A DNA stretch of 10,908 nucleotides from positions 1 to 10,908 of the forward strand of contig JANNPX010000062.1 in the NCBI GenBank assembly GCA_031400455.1, written 5' to 3'. This document shows, one piece after another, positions 1-6,791 of the stretch. Position 1 is the first letter of the stretch. Each line of letters opens with the position of its first letter. Position numbers and translations under genes: made by a program. The notes under the pieces were generated by a model that was not told where the DNA came from, ran no database searches, and saw nothing but the letters and a program-made list of their open reading frames with translations. This DNA is from JANXYW01 sp031400455 (GTDB lineage: Bacteria > Chloroflexota > Dehalococcoidia > DSTF01 > JACRBR01).

Positions 1-868
1 GGCGTTCAGCGCTTTACCGGACGAGACGCTGCTCTTCCCGACGCATGGCGGGGGTTCGTTCTGCTCGGTCGGCACAGGCGGTGAGCGTACATCAACGCTC
101 GGCGCCGAACGCGCGACAAATCCCGTGCTTGGGTGCGGCAACGAGGACGAGTTCGCGGCATGGTTCCCGACCACCTTCCCTTCGGCGCCCGCCTATTACT
201 TTCGGATGCGCACGTTCAACCAGACAGGCCCGCGTCTCCGACGCGCCATCCCGCAGCCTCCTCGCCTCTCGCAAGTAGAGTTCAACGCCGCCCAGCGTGA
301 CGCGATGATCATTGACACCCGCTCCGCCGCTGCCTACGCAAAGGCGCACATCCCGGGTTCGATCAGCATCGCATTTCGCGACGTGTTCGCCGTGTGGCTC
401 GGCTGGGTCGTTCCGGCCAACGTACGGCTGCTGTTCGTAGCCGACGATCTCCCGATCGAGCGTCTGCTCGATGAGTGCCTGCTCGTCGGTTACGAGCAGT
501 TCGCCGGCGTGCTGGAAGGTGGTCTCGCGTCGTGGGAGGCGGCCGGACTACCAGTGATGCGTACAGGCATGGTAAGCCCGTCCGAAGCCCGCGGCTTGCT
601 GCTCGATGGCGCCAGCGCGCTTGATGTGCGTGAGCCCGACGAATACCGCTCCGGCCATATTCCAGAAGCCGTGCATGTACCGCTCGGCCAGATTGCCCGG
701 CACCTCGACGATATTCCGAACGATCGGCCGATCGTTGCGTACTGCGGCCATGGCGAACGTGCGGCGACCGCGATCTCCCTGCTCGAACGCGCGGGCCGGA
801 CCACCCTGCTGAACCTTGACGGCGGCATCGACGCCTGGCGAGATGAGGGTTATGGCGTCGCAGGTTGA
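1..868 (+). CDS. MBL-fold persulfide dioxygenase-like / double rhodanese protein (5' partial)
   Basis: This is the C-terminal 288 or so residues of a fusion protein whose N-terminus lies left of the window. The frame is open from base 2 with no stop, so the GTG at 125 is an internal codon and not a start. The first visible residues (LPDETLLFPTHGGGSFCS, then a Ser-Thr-Leu-Gly-x-Glu-Arg motif) match the end of the metallo-beta-lactamase domain of persulfide-dioxygenase/rhodanese fusions such as CstB. The His of PTHGGG is the usual metal-ligand position there. A first rhodanese domain (about bases 285-560) has LLFVADD where the catalytic Cys loop should be, so it is probably inactive. The second (about 570-865) keeps the loop YCGHGERAA, with a catalytic Cys. 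The family oxidises or transfers persulfide sulfur in the cytoplasm. The gene ends with TGA and converges on the pirin gene 19 bases away. The family call is firm; the exact substrate is inferred. Confidence 0.88.
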   Translation, partial: AFSALPDETLLFPTHGGGSFCSVGTGGERTSTLGAERATNPVLGCGNEDEFAAWFPTTFPSAPAYYFRMRTFNQTGPRLRRAIPQPPRLSQVEFNAAQRDAMIIDTRSAAAYAKAHIPGSISIAFRDVFAVWLGWVVPANVRLLFVADDLPIERLLDECLLVGYEQFAGVLEGGLASWEAAGLPVMRTGMVSPSEARGLLLDGASALDVREPDEYRSGHIPEAVHVPLGQIARHLDDIPNDRPIVAYCGHGERAATAISLLERAGRTTLLNLDGGIDAWRDEGYGVAG

Positions 869-887
869 AGCACTCAGTGACTAGCCG

Positions 888-1877
888 CTACAGCGTCTCA
901 TCGCCGCTGGTGCGATGCGGGACGTGGATGGCCGGGATGGTGCCCATGCGGCCTTCGTTGAAATCCTTCACCGCCTGCGCGATCTCCTCGCGCGTGTTCA
1001 TCACAAACGGCCCGTAGCGCGCGACCTGCTCGCGGAGCGGGAAGCCGCCGAGCAGCAGGATCTCCCAGCCGCCCTTTGCCGCGACCGGCTGTGGATCGGC
1101 AGCGCGCACTGAGATTGCGTCCCCAGGCCCGAAGACAGCAAGCTGCCCTTCATCGAGCGGACGTTCGTCGATGCCTGCGTAACCGCGGCCGGCGAGGACG
1201 TACACCATCGCGTTGAAGTCTTTCGCCCAGGAGAGCTGCAGCCGCGAGCCTGGTGCCACCGTCGCATGCGCATACGCGATCGGCGTCTGTGTGACACCGG
1301 GGCCGCGGTGGCCGTCGATCTCGCCAGCAATCACCCGCACCAGCGATGCGCCGTCGTGGCTTGAAATCAGTGTGACATCGCGCGCCTCGATGTCCTGGTA
1401 TTTCGGCGGCGTCCATTTCTGTGCAGCAGGCAGGTTCACCCAGAGCTGCGTGCCGTGAAACAATCCGCCCTTGACGACAAGCTGCTCGGGCGGCTGCTCG
1501 ATGTGCTGGATGCCTGCGCCGGCCGTCATCCACTGCGTCGCGCCGTCGCTGATGAGGCCGCCGCCGCCTGTGGTGTCCTGATGCTCGAACGCGCCATCGA
1601 TCATGTACGTCACGGTCTCGAAGCCGCGGTGCGGGTGCCACGACGTGCCCTTCGCTTCGCCGGGGCCATACTCCACGGCCCCCATCTGGTCGAGCAGCAG
1701 GAACGGGTCGGCCATCGATAGCTCAGCGTTCGGGAACGGTCGCCGCACGATGAAGCCCTCGCCCTCCATCGCAACCTGCGCGGTCACGACCTTGGCGACG
1801 GGTCGCCATGCGGTGCCGGCTTCGGGCAGAACGGTGATTCTGGGAAGCGTGAGGGAATCGGCTGTTACCGCTGGCAT
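888..1877 (-). CDS. Pirin family protein
   Basis: The 329-residue product is a complete bicupin of the pirin family, non-haem iron proteins of the cytoplasm. Some members (E. coli YhhW, human pirin) have quercetin 2,3-dioxygenase activity, and others act as redox-sensing cofactors. The four expected iron ligands are visible: His81 and His83 in HPHRGFET, then His125 and Glu127 in GIQHIE. The spacing agrees with human pirin (His56, His58, His101, Glu103). The C-terminal cupin ends in the typical VARYGPFVMNTREEI block (residues 285-299). The ATG is preceded by AGGAG at a six-base gap, which supports this start. The gene lies 76 bases downstream of the fused carboxylase on the same strand, so it could be cotranscribed, although a perfect TTGACA lies in the gap. 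Natural substrate or partner is unknown. Confidence 0.93.
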   Translation of the reverse strand: MPAVTADSLTLPRITVLPEAGTAWRPVAKVVTAQVAMEGEGFIVRRPFPNAELSMADPFLLLDQMGAVEYGPGEAKGTSWHPHRGFETVTYMIDGAFEHQDTTGGGGLISDGATQWMTAGAGIQHIEQPPEQLVVKGGLFHGTQLWVNLPAAQKWTPPKYQDIEARDVTLISSHDGASLVRVIAGEIDGHRGPGVTQTPIAYAHATVAPGSRLQLSWAKDFNAMVYVLAGRGYAGIDERPLDEGQLAVFGPGDAISVRAADPQPVAAKGGWEILLLGGFPLREQVARYGPFVMNTREEIAQAVKDFNEGRMGTIPAIHVPHRTSGDETL

Positions 1878-1929
1878 CTTGGGCTCCTAAGTTGTGACTG
1901 GATGGTCCGTACTTACATGATGGCAGGCG

Positions 1930-1935
1930 TGTCAA
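1930..1935 (-). promoter_or_regulatory. Possible -35 element for pirin
   Basis: A perfect TTGACA lies on the - strand in the 76-base gap between the carboxylase stop and the pirin start. No good -10 hexamer is correctly spaced. TAAGTA at 1915-1910 is only 14 bases away and TACGGA at 1911-1906 matches poorly at 18 bases. The promoter is therefore tentative; readthrough from the carboxylase is the alternative. Confidence 0.25.
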
Positions 1936-1953
1936 GTGCGCCGCCAGTGCTGC

Positions 1954-4900
1954 TCACCACGTGTCGATATTTGGGCGCTTCTTCGTAGTCCGCGGCGGTG
2001 GTGGCGGGACGGATCGGAGCGCTCCCGTGATCCACGAGCGCGACGCCATGGGGTCGATAACGTCATCGATTTCGAAATGCGACGCGGCGTTCGTGGCTTT
2101 CCCGTGGCGGTACATCCGCTCGACCATCTCGTCGAACAGCGCCTTGCGCTCGGCGGGGTCCTCGACGGCGGCGAGTTCGTTGCGATAGCCGAGCTTGACG
2201 GCGCCTTCGAGGCCCATGCCGCCGAACTCGCCCGTCGGCCAGGCGACGGTGAAGAACGGCGCTTTGAAGCTGCCACCGGCCATCGCTTGCGCGCCGAGGC
2301 CGTAGCCCTTGCGGGTGATGATCGTGAAGAGCGGGACGGTGATGCTCGCGCCGGTGACGAACATCCGCGCCGCGTGGCGGACGAGGGCCGTCTTCTCGAC
2401 CTCCGGCCCTACCATGATGCCGGGCGTGTCGCAGAGCGAGAGTATCGGGATATCGAAGGCGTCGCAGAGCTGCATGAAGCGCGCAGCCTTGTCCGCGCCA
2501 TCGCTATCGATAGCGCCCGCGAGATGCATGGGGTTGTTGGCGATGACGCCGATCGGGCGGCCTTCGACACGGGCGAGCGCCGTCACCATGCCGAGACCGA
2601 AGCCGCGGCGCAGTTCGAGCACGGAGCTCGCATCGGCGAGCGTCTCGATGATCGCCCGCACATCGTAGATGCGGCGGCGGTTCTCGGGGATGATCGTGCG
2701 CAGGAGCCGCTGATCTGGTGCAATCCATTCGCTGACGGCGCCCTGGAAGTACGAGAGATATTGCTTCGCCGCGGCCACCGCCTCGGCTTCATCGGCGACG
2801 GCGATGTCGACGACGCCGTTCGGCACCTGCACGTCCATCGGGCCGACTTCTTCAGGGCGGAAGATGCCGAGGCCGCCGCCTTCGATCATCGCAGGGCCAC
2901 CCATGCCGATATTCGAGCCCTTCGTGGCGATGACCACGTCGCAGCAACCGAGGAGCGCGGCATTGCCGGCGAAGCAGCGGCCGGACGTGATGCCGACGAG
3001 CGGCACGAGGCCGCTGAGCCTGCCGAAATAGTAGAACGCCATGCAATCGAGGCCCGCGACGCCAAGGCCGTCGGTATCACCGGGGCGGCCGCCGCCGCCC
3101 TCGGTGAAGAAGACGATGGGGAGGCGCCACTTCTCCGCCAGCTCGAACATGCGGTCCTTCTTGCGGTGGTTCTGCGAGCCCTGCGTGCCGGCGAGCACGG
3201 TGTAGTCGTACGACATGGCGATGCAGCGCGCGGCGGTGTCGCCGAATCGATCAGCGTTGACGGTGCCGATACCAGCGATCATGCCATCGGCAGGCGTGTT
3301 GGCGATGAGGTCTTCGACGGTGCGGCGACGGCGCTGCGCGGCTATGACGAGCGGGCCGTACTCGACGAACGAGCCATCGTCGCAGAGGTCTTCGATGTTC
3401 TCGCGGGCGGTGCGCTGGCCCGTCTTGCGGCGGCGTGCGACGGCGTCAGGACGCGCGGCGTCGAGTCCGACGGCGTGGCGGTCGCGCGCTTCCGCCAGAT
3501 CGGTGCGGATCGCGTCAAGATCGACCGCAGCTGCGGCTTCGTCGGCGGCGGCGGCTACGTCAGCTTCTTCGATGTAGGCGAGCGTGTGGCCCTCGAACAC
3601 GGCATCGCCTACGGCGACGGCAAGGCGCTGGATGATGCCGCTGGTGGTGGCGACGACCACGTGCTCCATCTTCATCGCTTCCATGACGATCAGCCGCTGA
3701 CCCTCGCGCACTAGATCGCCCTCGCGCACGTCGATGGCAATGATCGTGCCCTGGATCGGCGCGTGCACGCGAACGGTTCCGGGCGGCGCTTCGATATCGG
3801 TCACCCCGGAAGTGGAATCCGGCGCGGCCGACTTGCCATGATGGAGCACGGCGAGCGGGTCGGATGTGTCGACCAGCGCACCGGCGAGTGTTCGGGCGGC
3901 TGGCGCTGGTGGATCGAAGAAGAGGTGTGGATGATCGTCTGCCGTCGTGGCGACGAGTTCCGCGACGTGCTCCTCCAAGAAACGCGTCGTGGTGGTGTCG
4001 GAGACGAAGTCCGGATGGCGCAGGATGTTCTGGAGCAGTCGAGCGTTTGTGGCGACGCCTTCGATGCGAAGCTCGCAGAGAGCGCGATAGGCGCGGGCGG
4101 CTGCGTCCGGGAAGTCGGCGGACGGCGCGTGCACGATCACCTTCGCCAGCAGCGAGTCGAACGCCGGGTTCGTCGTGTAGCCGCTATAGGCGAACGAATC
4201 GACGCGCACACCAGGGCCGGACGGCGGCTCGAACGCGGAGATCGTGCCACCCTCGGGCTTCACGCTGCCGTCGGCGGCGATCGTCTCCATGTTGATGCGT
4301 GCTTCGATCGCGAAGCCGCGCGGCGCCGGCATGTCGTGCTGCTCGAGATGCAGTTCGGCGAGCGAGCGGCCGGATGCGAGCGAGAGCTGCGTGCGGACGA
4401 GATCGATGCCCGTCACCTGCTCGGTGACGGTGTGCTCGACTTGCAGGCGCGGATTCGCCTCAATGAAATAGAATGGCGCGCCGTCGCCTGCGACTTCGGC
4501 GCCGACAAGAAACTCGAAGGTGCCTATGTTGTCGTAGCGGAGATCTCGCGCGAGCAGCAAGGACGCATCGATGATGCGGTCACGCAGTTGCGGCGCGAGT
4601 CCGGGCGCGGGCGCGATCTCAATCAGCTTCTGGTTGCGGCGCTGCAGCGTACAATCGCGCTCCCACAAGTGCGTGACGGCGCCGGTGCCGTCGCCGACGA
4701 TCTGCACTTCGATGTGGCGGGCGCGCGGCAGCAGTTGTTCGACGTAGACATCGGCGTTGCCGAAGGCGCTGCGCGCTTCGGACTGGCACCGCGCGTAGGC
4801 CTCCTCGAGATCGTCGTCCGCGAGCACGATGCGCATGCCGCGGCCGCCACCGCCGGCGATCGCCTTGACAACAATGGCGGCCGACTCGCGTAGTGCGGCC

Positions 4901-5340
4901 CGGAAGGCGCGCGCATCGTTGAGGCTGGTAGCCCCTGATGTGCCAGTGAGCACGGGAACGCCGAGACGCTGCGCGAGCGCGCGCGCTTGCGCCTTGTCGC
5001 CGAGCAGATCGAGGATCTCCGGACGTGGACCGACGAACGTGATGCCTTCTTCGGCGCAACGGCGTGCGAACGCCGCGTTCTCGCTGAGGAAGCCGTAGCC
5101 GGGATGGATGGCGTCGCAGCCGGCTGCCTTCGCGACCGCGATAATCGCATCGATATCGAGATACGCGGCCGGGCCGCGGCGAGGCAGCGGCCGGGCGTCA
5201 TCGGCGCGGAGGGTATGGAGCGATCGCGCGTCGTCGTCCGAATAGACGGCGACCGTGCGGATACCCGCCTCTGCTGCGGCGCGAGCGATGCGTATGGCGA
5301 TTTCGCCCCGGTTTGCGATGAGCAGCGACTCCAACGGCAT
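1954..5340 (-). CDS. Single-chain acyl-CoA carboxylase (BC-BCCP-CT fusion, LCC-like)
   Basis: This 1128-residue biotin-dependent carboxylase carries every catalytic step on one chain. Residues 1-450 are an ATP-grasp biotin carboxylase: N-terminal LLIANRGEIAIRI, HPGYGFLSEN at 79-88, a glycine-rich ATP loop GGGGRG at 163-168, and EANPRLQVEHTVTE at 294-307. Residues 520-592 are the biotin carrier, with EAMKMEH placing biotin on Lys557. After an Ala-rich linker, residues 640-1115 are a PccB/AccD-type carboxyltransferase with TEGGGGRPG (746-754), CDTPGIMVGPE (970-980) and GLGAQAMAGG (1014-1023). The order matches the mycobacterial single-chain long-chain acyl-CoA carboxylase; separate alpha and beta subunits are more usual. 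The substrate (acetyl-, propionyl- or longer acyl-CoA) cannot be read from the sequence. The reading frame continues 137 codons further upstream, but that part lacks biotin carboxylase sequence and lies antisense to the GH3 gene. I therefore start at the ATG before LESLLIANRGE; an in-frame ATG two codons earlier is equally possible. No Shine-Dalgarno precedes either. Confidence 0.92.
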   Translation of the reverse strand: MPLESLLIANRGEIAIRIARAAAEAGIRTVAVYSDDDARSLHTLRADDARPLPRRGPAAYLDIDAIIAVAKAAGCDAIHPGYGFLSENAAFARRCAEEGITFVGPRPEILDLLGDKAQARALAQRLGVPVLTGTSGATSLNDARAFRAALRESAAIVVKAIAGGGGRGMRIVLADDDLEEAYARCQSEARSAFGNADVYVEQLLPRARHIEVQIVGDGTGAVTHLWERDCTLQRRNQKLIEIAPAPGLAPQLRDRIIDASLLLARDLRYDNIGTFEFLVGAEVAGDGAPFYFIEANPRLQVEHTVTEQVTGIDLVRTQLSLASGRSLAELHLEQHDMPAPRGFAIEARINMETIAADGSVKPEGGTISAFEPPSGPGVRVDSFAYSGYTTNPAFDSLLAKVIVHAPSADFPDAAARAYRALCELRIEGVATNARLLQNILRHPDFVSDTTTTRFLEEHVAELVATTADDHPHLFFDPPAPAARTLAGALVDTSDPLAVLHHGKSAAPDSTSGVTDIEAPPGTVRVHAPIQGTIIAIDVREGDLVREGQRLIVMEAMKMEHVVVATTSGIIQRLAVAVGDAVFEGHTLAYIEEADVAAAADEAAAAVDLDAIRTDLAEARDRHAVGLDAARPDAVARRRKTGQRTARENIEDLCDDGSFVEYGPLVIAAQRRRRTVEDLIANTPADGMIAGIGTVNADRFGDTAARCIAMSYDYTVLAGTQGSQNHRKKDRMFELAEKWRLPIVFFTEGGGGRPGDTDGLGVAGLDCMAFYYFGRLSGLVPLVGITSGRCFAGNAALLGCCDVVIATKGSNIGMGGPAMIEGGGLGIFRPEEVGPMDVQVPNGVVDIAVADEAEAVAAAKQYLSYFQGAVSEWIAPDQRLLRTIIPENRRRIYDVRAIIETLADASSVLELRRGFGLGMVTALARVEGRPIGVIANNPMHLAGAIDSDGADKAARFMQLCDAFDIPILSLCDTPGIMVGPEVEKTALVRHAARMFVTGASITVPLFTIITRKGYGLGAQAMAGGSFKAPFFTVAWPTGEFGGMGLEGAVKLGYRNELAAVEDPAERKALFDEMVERMYRHGKATNAASHFEIDDVIDPMASRSWITGALRSVPPPPPRTTKKRPNIDTW

Positions 5341-5414
5341 GACCATAGCATCGGTCAGCAGGCACCAATGAGCAATGTGGGGAGGCCGGCGTGAGGCCGA
5401 GCGGCTCAAACAGG

Positions 5415-5476
5415 GGACGGTCGATTCCCGATACAGTTTGACTCGGGACGTGCGGCGGGAGTGAAGGACGGTCGAT
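5415..5476. repeat. 11-base direct repeat flanking an inverted repeat
   Basis: GGACGGTCGAT occurs exactly at 5415-5425 and again at 5466-5476, 51 bases start to start, close to five helical turns. Directly after the first copy is TCCCGA, an 11-base loop, and TCGGGA (5426-5448). The second copy overlaps the probable ribosome binding site and abuts the probable CTG start of the GH3 gene. The arrangement resembles paired operators but no regulator is identified. Confidence 0.5.
5464..5468 (+). promoter_or_regulatory. Shine-Dalgarno pointing to a CTG start at 5477
   Basis: AAGGA lies eight bases before the in-frame CTG at 5477, which is ideal spacing. It lies 26 bases before the first conventional start, the GTG at 5495. 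An in-frame TGA at 5462-5464 rules out any start further upstream. Starting at 5477 adds six residues (M-K-L-D-W-R), giving the positively charged flank expected before the hydrophobic anchor. Confidence 0.45.
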
Positions 5477-5494
5477 CTGAAACTGGACTGGCGG

Positions 5495-6772
5495 GTGCTA
5501 CTGATCGTTATCGCCGTGGCTGCGGCGGCGGGGCTCGGCGCCGGCTTTTCCAGAGCATTCTTGGACGATGACGGCGCGGAGGCGCCAGAAACGAAATCCT
5601 CCTCCACCCCGGCGCCGCCGTTAGGCACCCCGATGGCGAGCGTGCCGGCCACGCCAACGGCGTCACCAGAGCCGCCAGCGATCCTCAAGGCACCGCTAAC
5701 AGTGAAGGTCGGCCAGCTGATCATGGCGGGCTTCGAAGGCACGACGGCCACAGGCGCGGCGGACCTGATCTCGCGCTATCACCTCGGTAACGTCGTGCTC
5801 GCGGGCGCCAACATCGGCTCGCCTGACGACGTGCTGGCGCTGACCGGCCAGTTGCAGGAGCGGGCGATGGCGGAGAACGGCGAAGGCATGCTCATCGCTA
5901 TCGACCAAGAGGGCGGCATCGTGCGGCGGCTCGGCGCGCCGTTCACGCAGTTCCCGCCGGCTCGGCAGATCGGGTGCATCGACTCGGCGGAGTTCGCGCG
6001 ACAGGCGGGGCAGATCGCCGGAAGCGAGATGATGGCCGTAGGCATTAACGTCAACCTCGCCCCGGTGGCCGACGTCGTCGATAACCCGGAGAACACCGTG
6101 ATCGGCGACCGCGCGTTCGGTACCACGCCGGAGGATGCGATCCAGGCAATCGTGCCGTACGTGGCGGGGCTCCGATCTACGGGTGCGGCGGCGACGGCGA
6201 AGCACTTCCCCGGGCATGGTTCGACCGCCGGCGACTCACACGACGGTCCCGTTACTATCGAAAAGACGCGCGACGAGCTCGAGCGCACGCAGTTGGCGCC
6301 GTTCCGCGCGCTGGTGCAGACGGCCGACATCTTCATGATGGCGAACGTCGACTTCCCTGCCATCGACCCATCGGGTGTGCCGGCCGGGCTGTCGGCGCCG
6401 ATGATCCGGCTGCTGCGTGAGGATGTCGGGTTTGACGGCGTGATCGCGACGGACTCGCTCGTGATGGGCGCGATCCAGGAGCGCTGGACGACGGGGCAGG
6501 CTGCTGTGTTGGCGCTCAACGCCGGCGCCGACCTGCTGCTTGTCAGCAAAGGCGGAGCCGTTGCCTCGATGCATGACGCGGTGATCGCGGCGGTCGAAGA
6601 CGGGTCGCTGGGCGAAACGCGCATCGACGACGCGCTGGGCCGCGTGATGGCGCTGAAGCATCGGTTGCTCGTCCAGACGCGTCCGCCGCTCACTGTCGTC
6701 GGCTCGGCAGAGCACCGCGCGTTCGTCGAATACTTGCAGCTGGCTGCGGAACGCACCGACTGCGTGCGCTAG
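5495..6772 (+). CDS. Membrane-anchored GH3 beta-N-acetylhexosaminidase (NagZ-like)
   Basis: The product (425 residues from the GTG, 431 if the better-spaced CTG at 5477 is used) is a single-domain family 3 glycoside hydrolase. Residues 2-18 are a hydrophobic signal anchor, followed by a Pro/Thr/Ser/Ala-rich linker to about residue 65. The enzyme should therefore work outside the membrane, probably removing N-acetylglucosamine from cell-wall fragments or other GlcNAc glycosides. NagZ signatures are IDQEGG (136-141), KHFPGHGSTAGDSH (236-249) with the Asp247-His249 general-acid dyad, and GVIATDSLVMGAI (315-327) with Asp320 as the expected nucleophile. Cytosolic NagZ of Proteobacteria is about 340 residues; the surplus here is the anchor and linker, as in secreted NagZ of Gram-positives. 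No cysteine lipobox is present. I use the first standard start codon for the coordinates. The gene diverges from the carboxylase and converges on the lyase-like gene. Confidence 0.88.
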   Translation: MLLIVIAVAAAAGLGAGFSRAFLDDDGAEAPETKSSSTPAPPLGTPMASVPATPTASPEPPAILKAPLTVKVGQLIMAGFEGTTATGAADLISRYHLGNVVLAGANIGSPDDVLALTGQLQERAMAENGEGMLIAIDQEGGIVRRLGAPFTQFPPARQIGCIDSAEFARQAGQIAGSEMMAVGINVNLAPVADVVDNPENTVIGDRAFGTTPEDAIQAIVPYVAGLRSTGAAATAKHFPGHGSTAGDSHDGPVTIEKTRDELERTQLAPFRALVQTADIFMMANVDFPAIDPSGVPAGLSAPMIRLLREDVGFDGVIATDSLVMGAIQERWTTGQAAVLALNAGADLLLVSKGGAVASMHDAVIAAVEDGSLGETRIDDALGRVMALKHRLLVQTRPPLTVVGSAEHRAFVEYLQLAAERTDCVR

Positions 6773-6791
6773 CGCGAAGCAGACGCTAGCG
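6767..6791. terminator. Possible bidirectional hairpin terminator between convergent genes
   Basis: CGCTAGCG occurs at 6767-6774 and at 6784-6791, separated by nine bases. Because the octamer is its own reverse complement, the two copies can form an 8-bp stem with a 9-base loop in either transcript. Each copy contains the TAG stop of one of the two convergent genes (6770-6772 for GH3, 6788-6786 for the lyase-like gene). No clear U-tract follows on either side, so it is not a textbook intrinsic terminator. Confidence 0.4.

Larger units (their letters stand above)
5347..5476. promoter_or_regulatory. Divergent intergenic control region (carboxylase / GH3)
   Basis: This spacer separates the divergent carboxylase (-) and GH3 (+) starts and should hold both promoters. 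Leftwards, TTGCTC (5375-5370) and GATGCT (5352-5347) are 17 bases apart, which would place the transcript start at or next to the carboxylase ATG. Rightwards, TACAGT (5432-5437) is a fair -10 but lacks a recognisable -35. The spacer also contains an exact 11-base direct repeat (5415-5425 and 5466-5476) and an inverted repeat TCCCGA/TCGGGA (5426-5431 with 5443-5448), which could be regulator sites. The region assignment is safe; the individual hexamers are weak. Confidence 0.4.

Noticed and set aside
869..887. Terminator between the rhodanese and pirin genes
   Set aside because: CACTCAGTG is a palindrome with only a one-base centre, and CGCTACAGCG is a 4-bp stem with a 2-base loop. Neither forms a credible hairpin with a U-tract.
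1936..3714. 592-codon open frame on the + strand
   Set aside because: It lies wholly antisense to the carboxylase, whose motifs are unmistakable. The translation is Asp/Glu/Arg/Ala/His-rich with no recognisable domain, typical of GC-rich shadow frames.
3763..4893. 376-codon open frame on the + strand
   Set aside because: It is antisense to the biotin carboxylase domain, with low-information, Arg/Ala/Val-rich sequence and no domain.
5341..5751. 137-codon upstream extension of the carboxylase frame
   Set aside because: The Ser/Pro/Arg-rich extension has no biotin carboxylase homology and runs antisense through the start of the well-supported GH3 gene.
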